The notes: generated from the sequence alone by a model not told the origin. Positions 1-8,844 are shown, counted from the stretch's first letter. The stretch: DNA of 64,000 nt from Paraburkholderia franconis (GCF_009362735.1 NZ_WHNP01000011.1:124001-188000), one strand, 5' to 3'. Translations and numbers: made by a program.

Positions 1-689
1 GCGCTCGATGTAATGACCGAAACGGTGATTTCGGTAAAGCATGAAATGACCGTGCGCGAAGCTGCGAAAGTCCTGATAGACCATGGAATCAGCGGTGCAC
101 CGGTAATTGATGAAAACGGCAGTGTCGTGGGTATCCTCAGCGAAGGCGACCTGATCCACCGGGCAGAACTCGAAACTGAGGAGCGCCGGCACTCGTGGTG
201 GCTTGACCTGTTTTCGCCGAATCGCGATGCCAGGGACTATGTCAAGTCGCACAGCAATCTTGTCGCGGATCTGATGACGAGAGATGTCATTTCAATCGAT
301 GAAGCGACACCGCTCCCTGTGGTCGCCAACCTCCTCGAAACCAGACACATTAAGCGTGTTCCTGTCATGCGGGAAGGGCGGGTCGTTGGTATTGTCAGCC
401 GCGCCAATATCGTGCAGGCCTTGGCGACTGCCGTCGACGAGCCCATGGCTGAGACAATGCCAACCGACCGTGAGATACGTGCGATGCTTATAATATGGGT
501 GAAATTGCTGGGCATCCCTGGGCGTGTGCCGGCCAAAATATCGTTGTGCGCGACGGCGTGGTTCACCTGTGGGGAATCTACCGGTCACTTGCGGCAATCC
601 AGGCCATGCGCACTGCCGCGGAGAGCATTCAAGGAGTTAAGCGCGTCGAGGATCACGTCGAAGTCTATCCGATGCCGATAGGTATGTGA
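1..689 (+). pseudogene. CBS-domain pair plus BON domain protein, frameshifted and cut by the window edge
   Basis: The first frame (to about 490) encodes two CBS repeats: an N-terminal stretch DVMTETVISVKHEMTVREAA and a second repeat beginning near DLMTRDVISIDEATPLPVVA. The BON-domain end (GQNIVVRDGVVHLWGIY to VEVYPMPIGM) is read in another frame, ending at 689. The two frames meet at about 484-497, so one base has been lost or two gained. CBS pairs bind adenosine nucleotides and BON domains bind membranes or lipids; such fusions are typical stress proteins. The codons before the ATG at 13 (Ala-Leu-Asp-Val) match the usual N-terminus, so the true start probably lies just outside the window. 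With the frameshift the BON domain is lost. A sequencing error would look the same. Confidence 0.8.
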
Positions 690-806
690 CAGGAAGAGTC
701 CCGGCCAAGACGTAACCTTTCACTCGATGCGCAGCCCGCGCAAGCAACCCTGCCCAACATAAGAGTCCGGTAGACCCGCGCGTCATCGAGCGCCGGTAAA
801 GGCGCC

Positions 807-941
807 ATGCTTGCCAACGGAAAGGTCAGCGCTCACGAATTTGCGACCTTGATGCCTGTAAGGGAGTCGGCCGACTACATTACCGAGCGGGAGGAACTTG
901 ATATGCTGCTTGAGCGCGAGCTTGTCGCGATGGCTTTTTGA
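807..941 (+). CDS. possible 44-aa protein or gene remnant
   Basis: An ATG-initiated 44-codon frame rich in charged residues, ending ELDMLLERELVAMAF. It has the feel of a short helical soluble protein, but there is no strong ribosome binding site and no family I can name. It lies between the CBS-BON gene and the cytochrome gene on the same strand. It could be the N-terminal remnant of a longer gene. Confidence 0.3.
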   Translation: MLANGKVSAHEFATLMPVRESADYITEREELDMLLERELVAMAF

Positions 942-1088
942 GGACAAAGGTGTGGGGGGCACATGCTGTAATCAACTGGCATTACTATCGCGCGCCTATC
1001 TTTCAAAGGGAAGCTAGCGACAGGCAAGGTGAGCCAGCAATATGTATTGCGTAGACGAATCCGATTCATGCGAGCTCGGGAGTTTGTT

Positions 1089-1424
1089 ATGAAGCGTATG
1101 CTTATCGCAATCACGATGCTGTGGCCGTGCGCTCAGGTCATGGCTGTGCCGCCGGACGGGAAAGCTCTGTACCAGGAAAATTGCGCCCGTTGTCATGGAC
1201 AAAATGGCAAGGGCGACACGGGACCCAAGCTCGTTGGCGATGCGAGTGAATGGAAGAGGGAACTCTTTGAGCGGGCGGTGCTAAAGGGCATCGATGACCA
1301 GGGAAAACCACTCAAATCCCCTATGCCGCATTGGGGCGCCGCCAGTTTTAAAACCGACAAGGGTATTGCGCCCAGCAAAGCTGAAGTTGATGCGATCCAG
1401 CGTTACCTGCACACGCTCAAGTAG
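1089..1424 (+). CDS. small secreted c-type cytochrome
   Basis: A 111-residue class I cytochrome c. The start at 1089 gives a Sec signal (MKRMLIAITMLWPCAQVMA) followed by the haem-binding motif CARCH at about residues 32-36. A downstream Met in SPMPHWG is the likely axial ligand. It ends with a helix typical of the fold (VDAIQRYLHTLK). It should act as a periplasmic or membrane-peripheral electron carrier. An in-frame upstream start at 1029 would put charged residues before the signal and is less likely. A second, partial copy of its middle section lies at 3826-3905. Confidence 0.85.
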   Translation: MKRMLIAITMLWPCAQVMAVPPDGKALYQENCARCHGQNGKGDTGPKLVGDASEWKRELFERAVLKGIDDQGKPLKSPMPHWGAASFKTDKGIAPSKAEVDAIQRYLHTLK

Positions 1425-1898
1425 CGGGCACCTATCCACCGGAGCTCTGGCGAAAAGCGGAGCCGCATCGGAGCCCGAACGGCTCATGCAATGCTTCGGA
1501 CCTGCGCAATCGACGATGTGTAATGGGAATTGCGAGGGCGCACTCGTACACCGCACGAGAAACCGAATGAAGCTTCGTATGAGCGCCGGTTGGTTCCACT
1601 GAACGTGCGCGGAAAATGTGGCTGCTCAACCGCGGGTCGCGCGCAGGGTTTGGCCCAGCGGCATGCGATGCGCGCATCGTTTGAAATGACTTGGCCGAGT
1701 GGCGACTGTAGCATTGCGCGACTCGCGCGGGCCGCATATATCTATTTGATCTTGGTCAACGAAGTCGTGAGTCGAGCGCATAAAGTGATTAGTGTATCGT
1801 CTCCCGTCTCTCTTCAAGACTCGAGAGTCATACTGGCATGTCTGGTGTGAGTCCCCCACGCGGGATGCGTCGATAACCGTCGAATCAGGAGATTTGCC
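1425..1898. other. intergenic stretch, no gene seen
   Basis: Overlapping frames here look like codon-phase shadows, with no family resemblance. The only structured feature noticed is an FNR-like half-palindrome at 1746-1759, listed separately. Confidence 0.5.
1746..1759. promoter_or_regulatory. FNR/ANR-like box
   Basis: TTGAT-CTTG-GTCAA differs from the FNR consensus (TTGAT-N4-ATCAA) by one base and lies about 140 bp before the gene at 1899. It would fit an oxygen-responsive promoter for the surrounding stress genes. A 14-bp near-match can occur by chance. Confidence 0.35.
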
Positions 1899-2246
1899 AT
1901 GCCAGTTAGCCAGATGAAGAACTTGCATCGCGGTCTCGCGTCGCGTGGTACGGCGAGCGGACACCGCCTCGCTCGCGCGACGCCTGGCGAGTTCGTTGTT
2001 GGTCGTCGCACAGAAAGCGACGGTACAGAATCCAATGCGTTAGACGTTGTCTTTTACAAGGAAATTTTGGATCACTGCGGTTTTCCGCACCAATGCGAAC
2101 TGATGCGCGTCTCGGTCACACCGGCTGTTCAGGAAGAGGCGATAATCGACGCGATCCACAAGTTCGAGAGGTTGCAGAGAGTGAGCCACTGGAAGTGCGC
2201 GGCTGACGGATACGCAGTCGTAAAAGGCATGCCGCGAGGCAAGTAA
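1899..2246 (+). CDS. hypothetical protein, 115 aa
   Basis: Good ribosome binding site (AGGAG about 8 bases before the ATG). The product is soluble, with a basic N-terminal third and an acidic/helical C-terminal half (VQEEAIIDAIHKFERLQRV). I recognise no domain. Its position between the cytochrome and the universal stress protein, on the same strand, suggests membership of the same stress cluster, but this is inference only. Confidence 0.5.
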   Translation: MPVSQMKNLHRGLASRGTASGHRLARATPGEFVVGRRTESDGTESNALDVVFYKEILDHCGFPHQCELMRVSVTPAVQEEAIIDAIHKFERLQRVSHWKCAADGYAVVKGMPRGK

Positions 2247-2595
2247 ATGGGGGGCGTTCCACAACCGGCATGACTACAAGACCACATCCGAAAGCGGAGG
2301 GTATGTTTTCTTGTTAGGCATCTAAGCTAATCATGGAAAGCGCGTCCCCGGCCGATTTGGTGCTCAAATCTGCTTTTTCGGCGATTGCGGCTATCCACGC
2401 ACGATCAGTGGAGAAGAAGCTCGAATTCGCAGCGGGCCATTATGCTGAATTGCACAGGCCTTTCGGTGTGCGGACAGTCCACGTTCTAGGACCGGTTGGA
2501 CGCCGATGGCGCTGGCTTGTGCGCACAACGCAGACGTGGCACTGAGTGGTGTTGCGCGAAACCATGAATATCCGCTTCGCGCCGGGAGGGAGAAC
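2247..2595. other. intergenic stretch with one weak short frame
   Basis: A 70-codon frame at 2333-2545 (+) has no convincing binding site or family and may be noise. Nothing else was seen before the UspA gene. Confidence 0.4.
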
Positions 2596-3039
2596 ATGTT
2601 CAAGCATCTGCTGGTGCCGACCGATGGGTCGGCACGGTCCGAGGAAGCCATCCATATGGCCGTAAGTCTCGCAAAAGAGTTCGAGGCGAGGATCACCGGG
2701 ATTCACGCCATCCCGGAATTCCACCTGTTGACGTACGACTCGCAGATGCTGGCCGACACCCGCTCCGAATACGCCCAGCACGCGAAGAACCACGCAGAAC
2801 GATATCTGGCCTTCCTCGAGCGTGCTGCCACGGACGCAGCGGTCACATGCGATACGACCTGGGTGGCAAGCGACCATCCATATGAAGCGATCATCCGCAC
2901 TGCGCAGGAACGGCACTGTGATTTGATTGTCATGGCGTCGCACGGCCGGCACGGAGTAAAAGGACTCCTAATTGGTAGCGAGACGCAGAAGGTTCTGATT
3001 CACAGCCGGATTCCGGTGCTGGTATGCCGCGGCCAGTGA
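2596..3039 (+). CDS. universal stress protein, UspA family
   Basis: A 147-residue single Usp domain, the normal length. The N-terminal strand MFKHLLVPTDGS carries the ATP-contact Asp. The C-terminal nucleotide loop is visible as SHGRHGVKGLLIGSETQKVL, matching the Gly-x2-Gly-x9-Gly-Ser pattern of ATP-binding Usps. The ATG at 2596 follows a GGAGGGAG binding site, so I prefer it over the in-frame start at 2506. Usp proteins of this group rise during starvation or low oxygen and bind ATP; the exact role is unknown. Confidence 0.92.
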   Translation: MFKHLLVPTDGSARSEEAIHMAVSLAKEFEARITGIHAIPEFHLLTYDSQMLADTRSEYAQHAKNHAERYLAFLERAATDAAVTCDTTWVASDHPYEAIIRTAQERHCDLIVMASHGRHGVKGLLIGSETQKVLIHSRIPVLVCRGQ

Positions 3040-3449
3040 CGAACCTGGGTACGACTCACGGACGAGGGAGTAGGACGAGACTCGGGCCGCCGTTGACAAG
3101 ACGCCGGATTCTATGAAGATGAGGACCGCATAGTAAGTAAGAGCGCATTCTGCGGCGACATTCATGGAATTTTCGACGGCCCGCCAAATCGTTCCGGGTG
3201 TGCGATAGCGACAAGATGTAAGGACAAGGCTATGAGCATCTGCTCATGCTCGTGTTCGTCGCGCTCCAGTCATTGTCGAAGTCGCTTTCCTCCTGGGAGT
3301 CTTGATGGGGCGACATCACGATCTGGATCATCGAATTGCAAATGTCCTGGCTGGGGTGGGCTGTTCAATTGGCATCCTCGTCTTCGATTTTGCGTTGCAG
3401 TATGCTCTCTAGCCCGAGCTACTATTAGTGGGCGTGTCGTCTTCTGTCG
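3040..3449. other. gap, possibly one tiny membrane peptide
   Basis: A 35-codon frame at 3305-3412 (+) encodes a hydrophobic peptide (MGRHHDLDHRIANVLAG...ILVFDFALQYAL). It could be a remnant of a membrane gene. No other signal was seen. Confidence 0.3.
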
Positions 3450-3825
3450 GTGAGAGGTGATGCCGTGGTCCAACCGAACGAAGTAACCCGCGATGTTGCG
3501 CAGCAGATCATTGGCCGCTTTTACCGCGCGCACGCTCAAAAAGACGTTGCGCTTCTGCGGACGGTTGTTACGCCCGACTGGCAATATGTGCCTGCGTCTT
3601 TCGGGCCGGCCGGGGGGCCAGACCAGATGATTCCAGTATTCGTTGACTTAGCTTCTGCGTTACCGGACATGGACATTCAGATCCTTGATCTATTGATCCA
3701 CGGGAACCTGGTTGGCGTGCGGGCAAGAGTCAAGGGAACGCAGTCTGGGTCTCTGATGGGCATCGCAGCGACATCCAAGCCAATCGAGTTTGCGATTCAC
3801 TCTTTTCACGAGTTCCGCCTCAGGA
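3450..3825 (+). pseudogene. SnoaL-like (NTF2-fold) protein, 3' end replaced
   Basis: The frame starts at GTG 3450 (a second GTG lies at 3465) and reads like a SnoaL-like/ester cyclase domain: IIGRFYRAHAQKDVALLRTV, then DWQYVPASFGPAGGPDQM, then IEFAIHSFHEFRL. The normal C-terminal strand and helix are missing. From about 3826 the DNA is instead homologous to the middle of the cytochrome c gene at 1089, read in another frame, so the original gene ends in a chimaeric junction. The frame runs on to a stop at 3851. The domain family covers small cyclases and many proteins of unknown function. Confidence 0.7.
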
Positions 3826-3905
3826 CCGAAGCTCGTTGGAGATGCCAGTGAATGGAAGACAAAACTCTTTGAGAGGGCGGTGCTAAATGGCATCGACGAT
3901 CAGGC
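3826..3905 (+). pseudogene. cytochrome c gene fragment (partial duplicate of 1089-1424)
   Basis: About 80 bases encode GPKLVGDASEWKTKLFERAV, nearly the same as residues 45-64 of the cytochrome at 1089, with several silent and replacement differences. The haem motif and signal peptide are absent. The divergence shows it is not a very recent copy. Confidence 0.8.
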
Positions 3906-4063
3906 TCTTCCGAACGAACCTCATCGGCATAGTCTCCGCTATGCCTCCGCGGCGTCGAGTCTCACGGATTGCGCAGCGCTTCGGCTGGGATTTCGTGGTC
4001 GCTTGGGTCTTTGCTTTCTGAATGATAGCCCCCTTCGTGAACGGAGCCGGTACCGCAATGAGG

Positions 4064-5513
4064 TTATCTTCATGAGATACGGTCAAGTCTGGTGTATGAG
4101 CGGTTGGATGAACGGCGACGTCAGGCGGCGAGTTTCTGCTGACCGTGTTGATCGTCTTGCACCGGTTCGCCGTCCTTGAAGGCAATGCCTTCCAGCAACA
4201 GCGTGATCTGTTCGGGGCCGTTGATGCGCCGCCATGTTTTCTCGGCTTCCTCGATCAGCTTGAATGCCAGACCCAGGAAGGTTGGTCGCGACACGCAGTT
4301 GCGCGTGCGCGTAGTACGGTGGCGCACGGTCGCGAACGTCGACTCGATCGCGTTTGTCGTTCGCAAATGCTGCCAGTGGTCGGCCGGGAAGTCATAGAAA
4401 GCAAGCAGGCTTTCGCGATCCTTCTTCAACGTCTCAGTAGCCTTCGGATACTTTGCCGCATAGATCGTCACGAACCGATCGAAGGCGGCATGCGCGTCGG
4501 CGCGCGTCGCGGCCATCCATATCGCTTGCAGATCGGCTTTAGCTTTGCCTTGCTGCGATTTCGGCAGCGCGTTCAGGACGTTGCCCATTTTGTGGAACCA
4601 ACAGCGCTGGCCTCGCGTCGCGGGAAACACTTCCTCCAGTGCGGCCCAGAAGCCCATCGCGCCATCGCCAATGGCCAGCAGCGGACCAGCCTGCAGGCCT
4701 CGCGATTTCAGGTCGAGCAGCAACTCCTGCCACGACGCCTTCGACTCGCGATACCCATCGCCGATCGCCACACGCTCCTTGCGCCCATCCGGCTTCACGC
4801 CGATGATCACCAGCAGGCATTGCCCGTCCGAATTTTCGCTTCGCAGCCCGGTGTGAATACCGTCGACCCACCAGTACACGTAGCGCGACTTCGACAGATC
4901 ACGCCGGCTCCAGTTCGTATGTTCGTCGGCCCACTGGGCCTTCAGGCGACTCACCACATTCGCCGACAAACCCTTCGCATCCTCGCCCAGCAGCACGCTC
5001 AACGCCTCGCTCATGTCGCCCGTTGAGATGCCTTTCAGATAAAGCCAGGGCAACGCGGCACTCACACGCGGCGACTTGCGCACATACGGTGGCACGATCG
5101 ATGAATTGAACTTCACGCCTGACCCTGAACGATCGCGAACCTTGGGGACCTTCACCGCAATCGGGCCGGCCGCCGTCAATACCTCGCGCTCCGGCAAATA
5201 GCCATTGCGTACCACCGCGCGTTGTCCGTGCAACGTCTTGACGTTTTCGAACCGCTCCAGCAGCGCCTGCAGCTCTGCTTCGATCGCCTGTTGAATCACC
5301 TGACGGGCTCCTTGACGGACTAATTCGTCCAGGCCCAGACCGCTTTCTGATAGACCAATAACCGCTTTTTCCGTAAACTTGCTCATGGTGGATGGTTTGT
5401 TGTTTGCTGGTTTCCGATTTCGACAATCAGATTCTCAGTTAAAACCTCCACCGCCTTCAATCGCCCGCCCCAACTCCCCCGTACACCAGATCCGAGCATA
5501 TCTCTTATCTTCA
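4064..5513. mobile_element. IS256-family insertion sequence with 9-bp target repeats
   Basis: The element occupies about 4073-5504 (1.43 kb). It is flanked by the direct repeat TTATCTTCA at 4064-4072 and 5505-5513. Its ends are imperfect inverted repeats: about 4074-4107 reads GAGATACGGTCAAGTCTGG, and the complement of 5504-5470 reads GAGATATGCTCGGATCTGG. The right target copy contains the stop codon of the lipoprotein gene at 5511-5687, so the insertion landed on that gene's 3' end without changing its protein. Confidence 0.9.
4121..5386 (-). CDS. IS256-family (Mutator-type) transposase, intact
   Basis: 421 residues, full length for the family. The likely DDE triad is visible: Asp in YVYWWVDGIHT (about 174), Asp in LLAIGDGAMGFW (about 240) and Glu in TTNAIESTFATVR (about 345). 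The N-terminal helical DNA-binding part is also present. The frame is uninterrupted, the element has clear ends and target repeats, and so it may be active. Confidence 0.95.
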   Translation of the reverse strand: MSKFTEKAVIGLSESGLGLDELVRQGARQVIQQAIEAELQALLERFENVKTLHGQRAVVRNGYLPEREVLTAAGPIAVKVPKVRDRSGSGVKFNSSIVPPYVRKSPRVSAALPWLYLKGISTGDMSEALSVLLGEDAKGLSANVVSRLKAQWADEHTNWSRRDLSKSRYVYWWVDGIHTGLRSENSDGQCLLVIIGVKPDGRKERVAIGDGYRESKASWQELLLDLKSRGLQAGPLLAIGDGAMGFWAALEEVFPATRGQRCWFHKMGNVLNALPKSQQGKAKADLQAIWMAATRADAHAAFDRFVTIYAAKYPKATETLKKDRESLLAFYDFPADHWQHLRTTNAIESTFATVRHRTTRTRNCVSRPTFLGLAFKLIEEAEKTWRRINGPEQITLLLEGIAFKDGEPVQDDQHGQQKLAA

Positions 5514-5687
5514 CCAGCCGTGCCCGTGACCGCCGAAACCGATGCCGACATCGACGGAAGGCGCTGCGTAGTACGCCGGCGCATAACCATATCCATAGGC
5601 CGGCGCAGGCGCATAGCCGTACGGCGGAGCGACAATGCAGCCTGACAGGCTAGCCCCAAGCGCAAGGACATACAAAAGTCTGATCAT
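5511..5687 (-). CDS. small Tyr/Gly-rich lipoprotein, 58 aa
   Basis: The start at 5687 has a GGAG site a few bases upstream. The product has a lipoprotein signal (MIRLLYVLALGASLSGC, lipobox LSGC with the acylated Cys at residue 17). A short Pro/Tyr/Gly/Ala-rich tail follows, ending GFGGHGHGW. Small lipoproteins of this composition are common in Burkholderiaceae and of unknown function. Its stop codon is part of the IS256 target duplication. Confidence 0.75.
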   Translation of the reverse strand: MIRLLYVLALGASLSGCIVAPPYGYAPAPAYGYGYAPAYYAAPSVDVGIGFGGHGHGW

Positions 5688-6041
5688 GTTTTTTCTCCGT
5701 GCGCGGATTGTAGATGGCGGACGGGTTCTGATTCGCAGCGAAGTGTGTCCGAACGTAACCGGTCGGGCACAGACATTTGCCAATTGGCGTTTGCGTGTTC
5801 GCCTGGTTGTAACCGTTTGCATTCGCGTGAGTGCGCCATGAACTACCATGACTGCGTAGACAGCTTTCTCAGCAACGCAGAATGACCAGTAAGGTCTGGA
5901 CAGCGGTCGGTCAATTTGCCTTTGTTCCACGATACCCGCGGCTGGCGTGCGTCGGTTAAAAGGAAGGTCTGCAAAAGTCTTGGCATTGACGCCCCGTTCA
6001 GCTATCCTGGAAGCAGCGCGAATTAGTTGAGGAGAAGAGTA
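5688..6041. other. intergenic, probably includes the left end of an IS5 remnant
   Basis: No gene seen. The last 60-80 bases before 6042 are likely the untranslated left end of the IS5-family remnant, but I could not define its inverted repeat. Confidence 0.4.
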
Positions 6042-6845
6042 ATGTCGCCGTTGGGTCTTGGCCTGGATCTGTCAACCAAGCGCTCGCACAAGCGGCAATT
6101 TCTCGATGAGATGCGGCGTGTTGTGCCTTGGCCGAAGCTGATTGCGCGGATCGAGCCGCACTATCCGGCAGGAAAACCGGACGGCCGCCTTTCCCGATCG
6201 CGACGATGCTGCAAATTCATTTTATGCAGCAGTGGTTCGGTCTGTCGGAGAGGCGCTGTACGACGTGCCGCTGTATCGCGAGTTCGCGGGTCTCGACGGC
6301 GGCATGGTGCGTTTGCCGGATGAAAGCACGATTCTCCGGTACCGCCATCTGCTTGAAATACATGGGCTGGCTGCGCAAATGCTCGCGCTGGTCAATGAGA
6401 TCCTGACGGAAAAAGGCTTGATGCTAAAGGCTGGATCCGCAGTCGACGCCACCGTGATTGCCGCGCCCAGTTCGACAAGGACCGGTTCCGGCACTCGGGA
6501 TCCAGAGATGCACTCGACGCAGAAAGGCGGCAACTGGTACTTCGGAACGAAATTGCACATCGGCGTGGACGCAGACTCCGGACTGGTTCATCCAGTCATT
6601 GGAACGGCGGCCAATGTGCACGACGTCACCGTTGCCCAGGCGTTGCTGCACGGCAAGGAGACGGATGTCTACGCTGACGCCCGGTATCAGGGAATCGAAA
6701 AGCATTGTGGGGCAGACGCAGCTCGTTGGCATGTTGCGATGAGACCGGGCAAGCGCAGACTACTGGACCTAAGTGATCCTCTGGACGCGATACACGATCA
6801 GATCGAGCGGCTCAAGGGCTCAAGGCGGGCATCCGTGCCAAAGTC
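6042..6845 (+). pseudogene. IS5-family transposase, two frameshifts and 3' truncation
   Basis: Three frames together give an IS5-type transposase. MSPLGLGLDLSTKRSHKRQF runs to about 6180; GRPPFPIATMLQIHFMQQWF follows to about 6245; VGEALYDVPLYREFAGLDGG then runs on through the catalytic Asp in SAVDATVIAAPSST and the YFGTKLHIGVDADSG segment. The C-terminal catalytic segment (VEHPFRVIK-type) is missing because the sequence breaks at about 6845, where an IS1182 fragment in the opposite orientation begins. Confidence 0.85.
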
Positions 6846-7136
6846 CTTCCTTAACGTGTCTCCGAGCCGCTGAAGTAGCCACCGGTCGGCCATCACCTTT
6901 AGCTTCGGCCTGGCCATCGCGTTCTTTGCGGACAGCGCCATCCTGCCGAGTTGCCCGTGATCGTTTCCAACATTGCTCACTTCGTGTTCAACGAACAGGT
7001 GGCGCTTCGTGTCCACCGCGACCTGAACGTTGTAGCCGACGATGCCGGATCGTTGGACGCTCTCCTCGATCTGCTGCCGACGTTTGTCGACGTGCCCGCC
7101 GTGTAGTTCCTGTCGCGGCTGTTCCATTCGGGGCAA
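6846..7136 (-). pseudogene. IS1182-family transposase fragment
   Basis: The minus strand encodes GIVGYNVQVAVDTKRHLFVE followed by HEVSNVGNDHGQLGRMA and KLKVMADRWLLQRLGD. This is the central catalytic region of IS1182-type transposases. Both the N-terminal and C-terminal thirds are absent. It abuts the truncated IS5 remnant tail to tail, pointing to a deletion or rearrangement between two elements. Confidence 0.8.
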
Positions 7137-7262
7137 TGCGACAGGCGTGACGGACGTTTCGGCCGGGGCATTCTTGCACGAATTTTAGTCACACCTTCCT
7201 TTCCGGGCTGAAGAAGTGTCTCCGGTTTAGGTGGGCTCTCGGGACGAGTGATTGTACCCCTC

Positions 7263-7276
7263 TTGACTTGCGTCAA
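7263..7276. promoter_or_regulatory. FNR-like palindrome upstream of membrane operon
   Basis: TTGAC-TTGC-GTCAA is a perfect palindrome in its arms and is related to FNR/DNR boxes (one mismatch per arm). It lies about 64 bp before the start at 7340, a plausible activator position. No experimental support. Confidence 0.4.
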
Positions 7277-7339
7277 GGTTGCGTTCAGGAGCGGTGCCAC
7301 GCTATCACCAGCAAATCCATATCCATACGGAGACCCGCC

Positions 7340-7906
7340 ATGGAAATTTCCCTACGCGACTTGATGACGGTGTTACACGGTATGGGGTTTGGCGCGCTGT
7401 TCATGCTCGCGTTCTCGGGGGCAGTTGCTGAGTTATACAGAATGTCCGCGCCAGGGGCGCCGCCACAGCCGAGCGCGCGGGAGCACAAATTGCTCGTCCT
7501 CTATCTCTCTGTCATGGTGGTCTTCGCATGGGCCGCAGTGCTATCAGGCGCATACGTGGTTTATCCGTGGTACCGGGGTGTCGCGCCGGCCGGCGTGACG
7601 GACCTGGCGGACTACCCTCGGCAACTGCTGCTGTCGAGCCACAATACGTCCGGTTGGCACAGCTTGGGCATGGAGTGGAAAGAGCACGTCGCGTGGCTCG
7701 CGCCGATCGGCATGACCATGGTCGCCTACGTGTTTGCCAAGTACGGGCCCGCCATTGGCGGGATGCGTCAGATACGGGCTGCCGTGCTGGCGTTTGTCGT
7801 CGTCGCGTTCATCGCGACGGGCGTTGCCGGCGCGTTCGGCGCCTTCCTGAACAAGTACGCACCGGTTCGCGGTGGCGCAACCATCCACATCATGAATGGA
7901 GAATAG
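7340..7906 (+). CDS. multi-span membrane protein of unknown function
   Basis: 188 residues with about four hydrophobic segments: LHGMGFGALFMLAFSGAVAE, LYLSVMVVFAWAAVLSGAYV, APIGMTMVAYVFAKYG and VLAFVVVAFIATGVAGAFGA. The ATG at 7340 follows GGAG; upstream in-frame codons are polar and unlikely. Conserved-looking His residues (HGMG near the first helix, HNTSGWHSLGMEWKEH between helices) could bind haem or metal, but I cannot name the family. It forms an operon with the gene that starts 3 bases downstream. Confidence 0.75.
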   Translation: MEISLRDLMTVLHGMGFGALFMLAFSGAVAELYRMSAPGAPPQPSAREHKLLVLYLSVMVVFAWAAVLSGAYVVYPWYRGVAPAGVTDLADYPRQLLLSSHNTSGWHSLGMEWKEHVAWLAPIGMTMVAYVFAKYGPAIGGMRQIRAAVLAFVVVAFIATGVAGAFGAFLNKYAPVRGGATIHIMNGE

Positions 7907-7908
7907 CG

Positions 7909-8346
7909 ATGAATACCCCCGACGTCCGGAGCGCCACACAGCGGAGCACCGAGGCGGCTCAGCAGCGCGAGTCATATCCGTCTACTGATTCAGGCACGAC
8001 GTCCCCTCAAATCAACGGTGCTGCCGGCACTCTCGTCAACGGCCCGGCGGCCGCAGCGATTCTTGCGGCGGGCATCGGCTGCTTCCTGGTCGGACTGTTC
8101 GCCCTGGCGGGCGATGCTTCGCCTGCGATTTCGCACATGTTCACGTTCTACAAGCCGACCGGCGCTCTCTCTGGCGTGACGACGACCGCAATCGTGATCT
8201 GGCTGCTCACATGGTATGGGTTGTCGCGTCGCTGGGGCGACAGGACGGTGCAACTCGGCCGCATCATTCTGGCCTCGTTCGTATTGCTGGCCCTCGCTGT
8301 CCTGCTTACCTTCCCGCCATTCATGGATCTCCTTCAAGGTAAATAG
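7909..8346 (+). CDS. membrane protein of unknown function, second gene of operon
   Basis: 145 residues. A hydrophilic N-terminal tail of about 45 residues precedes three hydrophobic segments (AAAAILAAGIGCFLVGLFAL, SGVTTTAIVIWLLTWYGLS, IILASFVLLALAVLLTFPP). The start codon lies 3 bases after the previous stop, so translation is probably coupled. The pair could form a membrane complex related to respiration, given the oxygen-type palindrome upstream; this is inference. Confidence 0.7.
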   Translation: MNTPDVRSATQRSTEAAQQRESYPSTDSGTTSPQINGAAGTLVNGPAAAAILAAGIGCFLVGLFALAGDASPAISHMFTFYKPTGALSGVTTTAIVIWLLTWYGLSRRWGDRTVQLGRIILASFVLLALAVLLTFPPFMDLLQGK

Positions 8347-8703
8347 AGACACATGTCCGGTTCGTACTCTCGCTTAACGGGTGAATTGGCATGATTGATC
8401 GCCGCACTGTCATTGCATCTGTGATTTCAAATTTGCTGAATTTCGACCGAGCGTCTGTTAGGTGATGCGAGATCGCTCCGTTTGTGCGGAGGTCAGCTGG
8501 GCTCTGCAGACGTTCAATTCGCTGATTCCGGCAACAAGAGAGGTGGCGCCGGGAATTCAGACAGCGGCAGCGTGGCCTGACCGAGCGTCGCCATCGTGCC
8601 GTCGTGAGTGAGAGGAGGTCTATCTTCTGGGGGGGGGCGAGTGTAATGTTGGTCCATCCTCTGTCATTGTCGCCAGCGCTCGAACTCGCGTTGATCCGCA
8701 CCT
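8347..8703. other. flank of the Tn3-family transposon, no gene seen
   Basis: Short frames only. The stretch ends where the left inverted repeat of the large transposon begins at 8704. Confidence 0.5.
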
Positions 8704-8741
8704 GGGGTAGCGGCACGGTAAGCGTAAATTCCTATCATAAG
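8704..8741. repeat. left terminal inverted repeat of the large Tn3-family element
   Basis: Starts GGGG as Tn3 ends usually do and lies about 100 bp before tnpA. Its partner is 18478-18515. Confidence 0.65.
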
Positions 8742-8844
8742 CTCTCGGGTTATAGAGACGCGCGGAATCATTTCGAACTGACCTGGTAACGACCGGATTT
8801 TCTTCAGCTAATCTGAGCGGCCCGCTGCGATCAGGACGACTCGC

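Noticed and set aside
8623..8640. G-run (nine G) as a phase-variable tract
   Set aside because: It lies in no supported gene or promoter.
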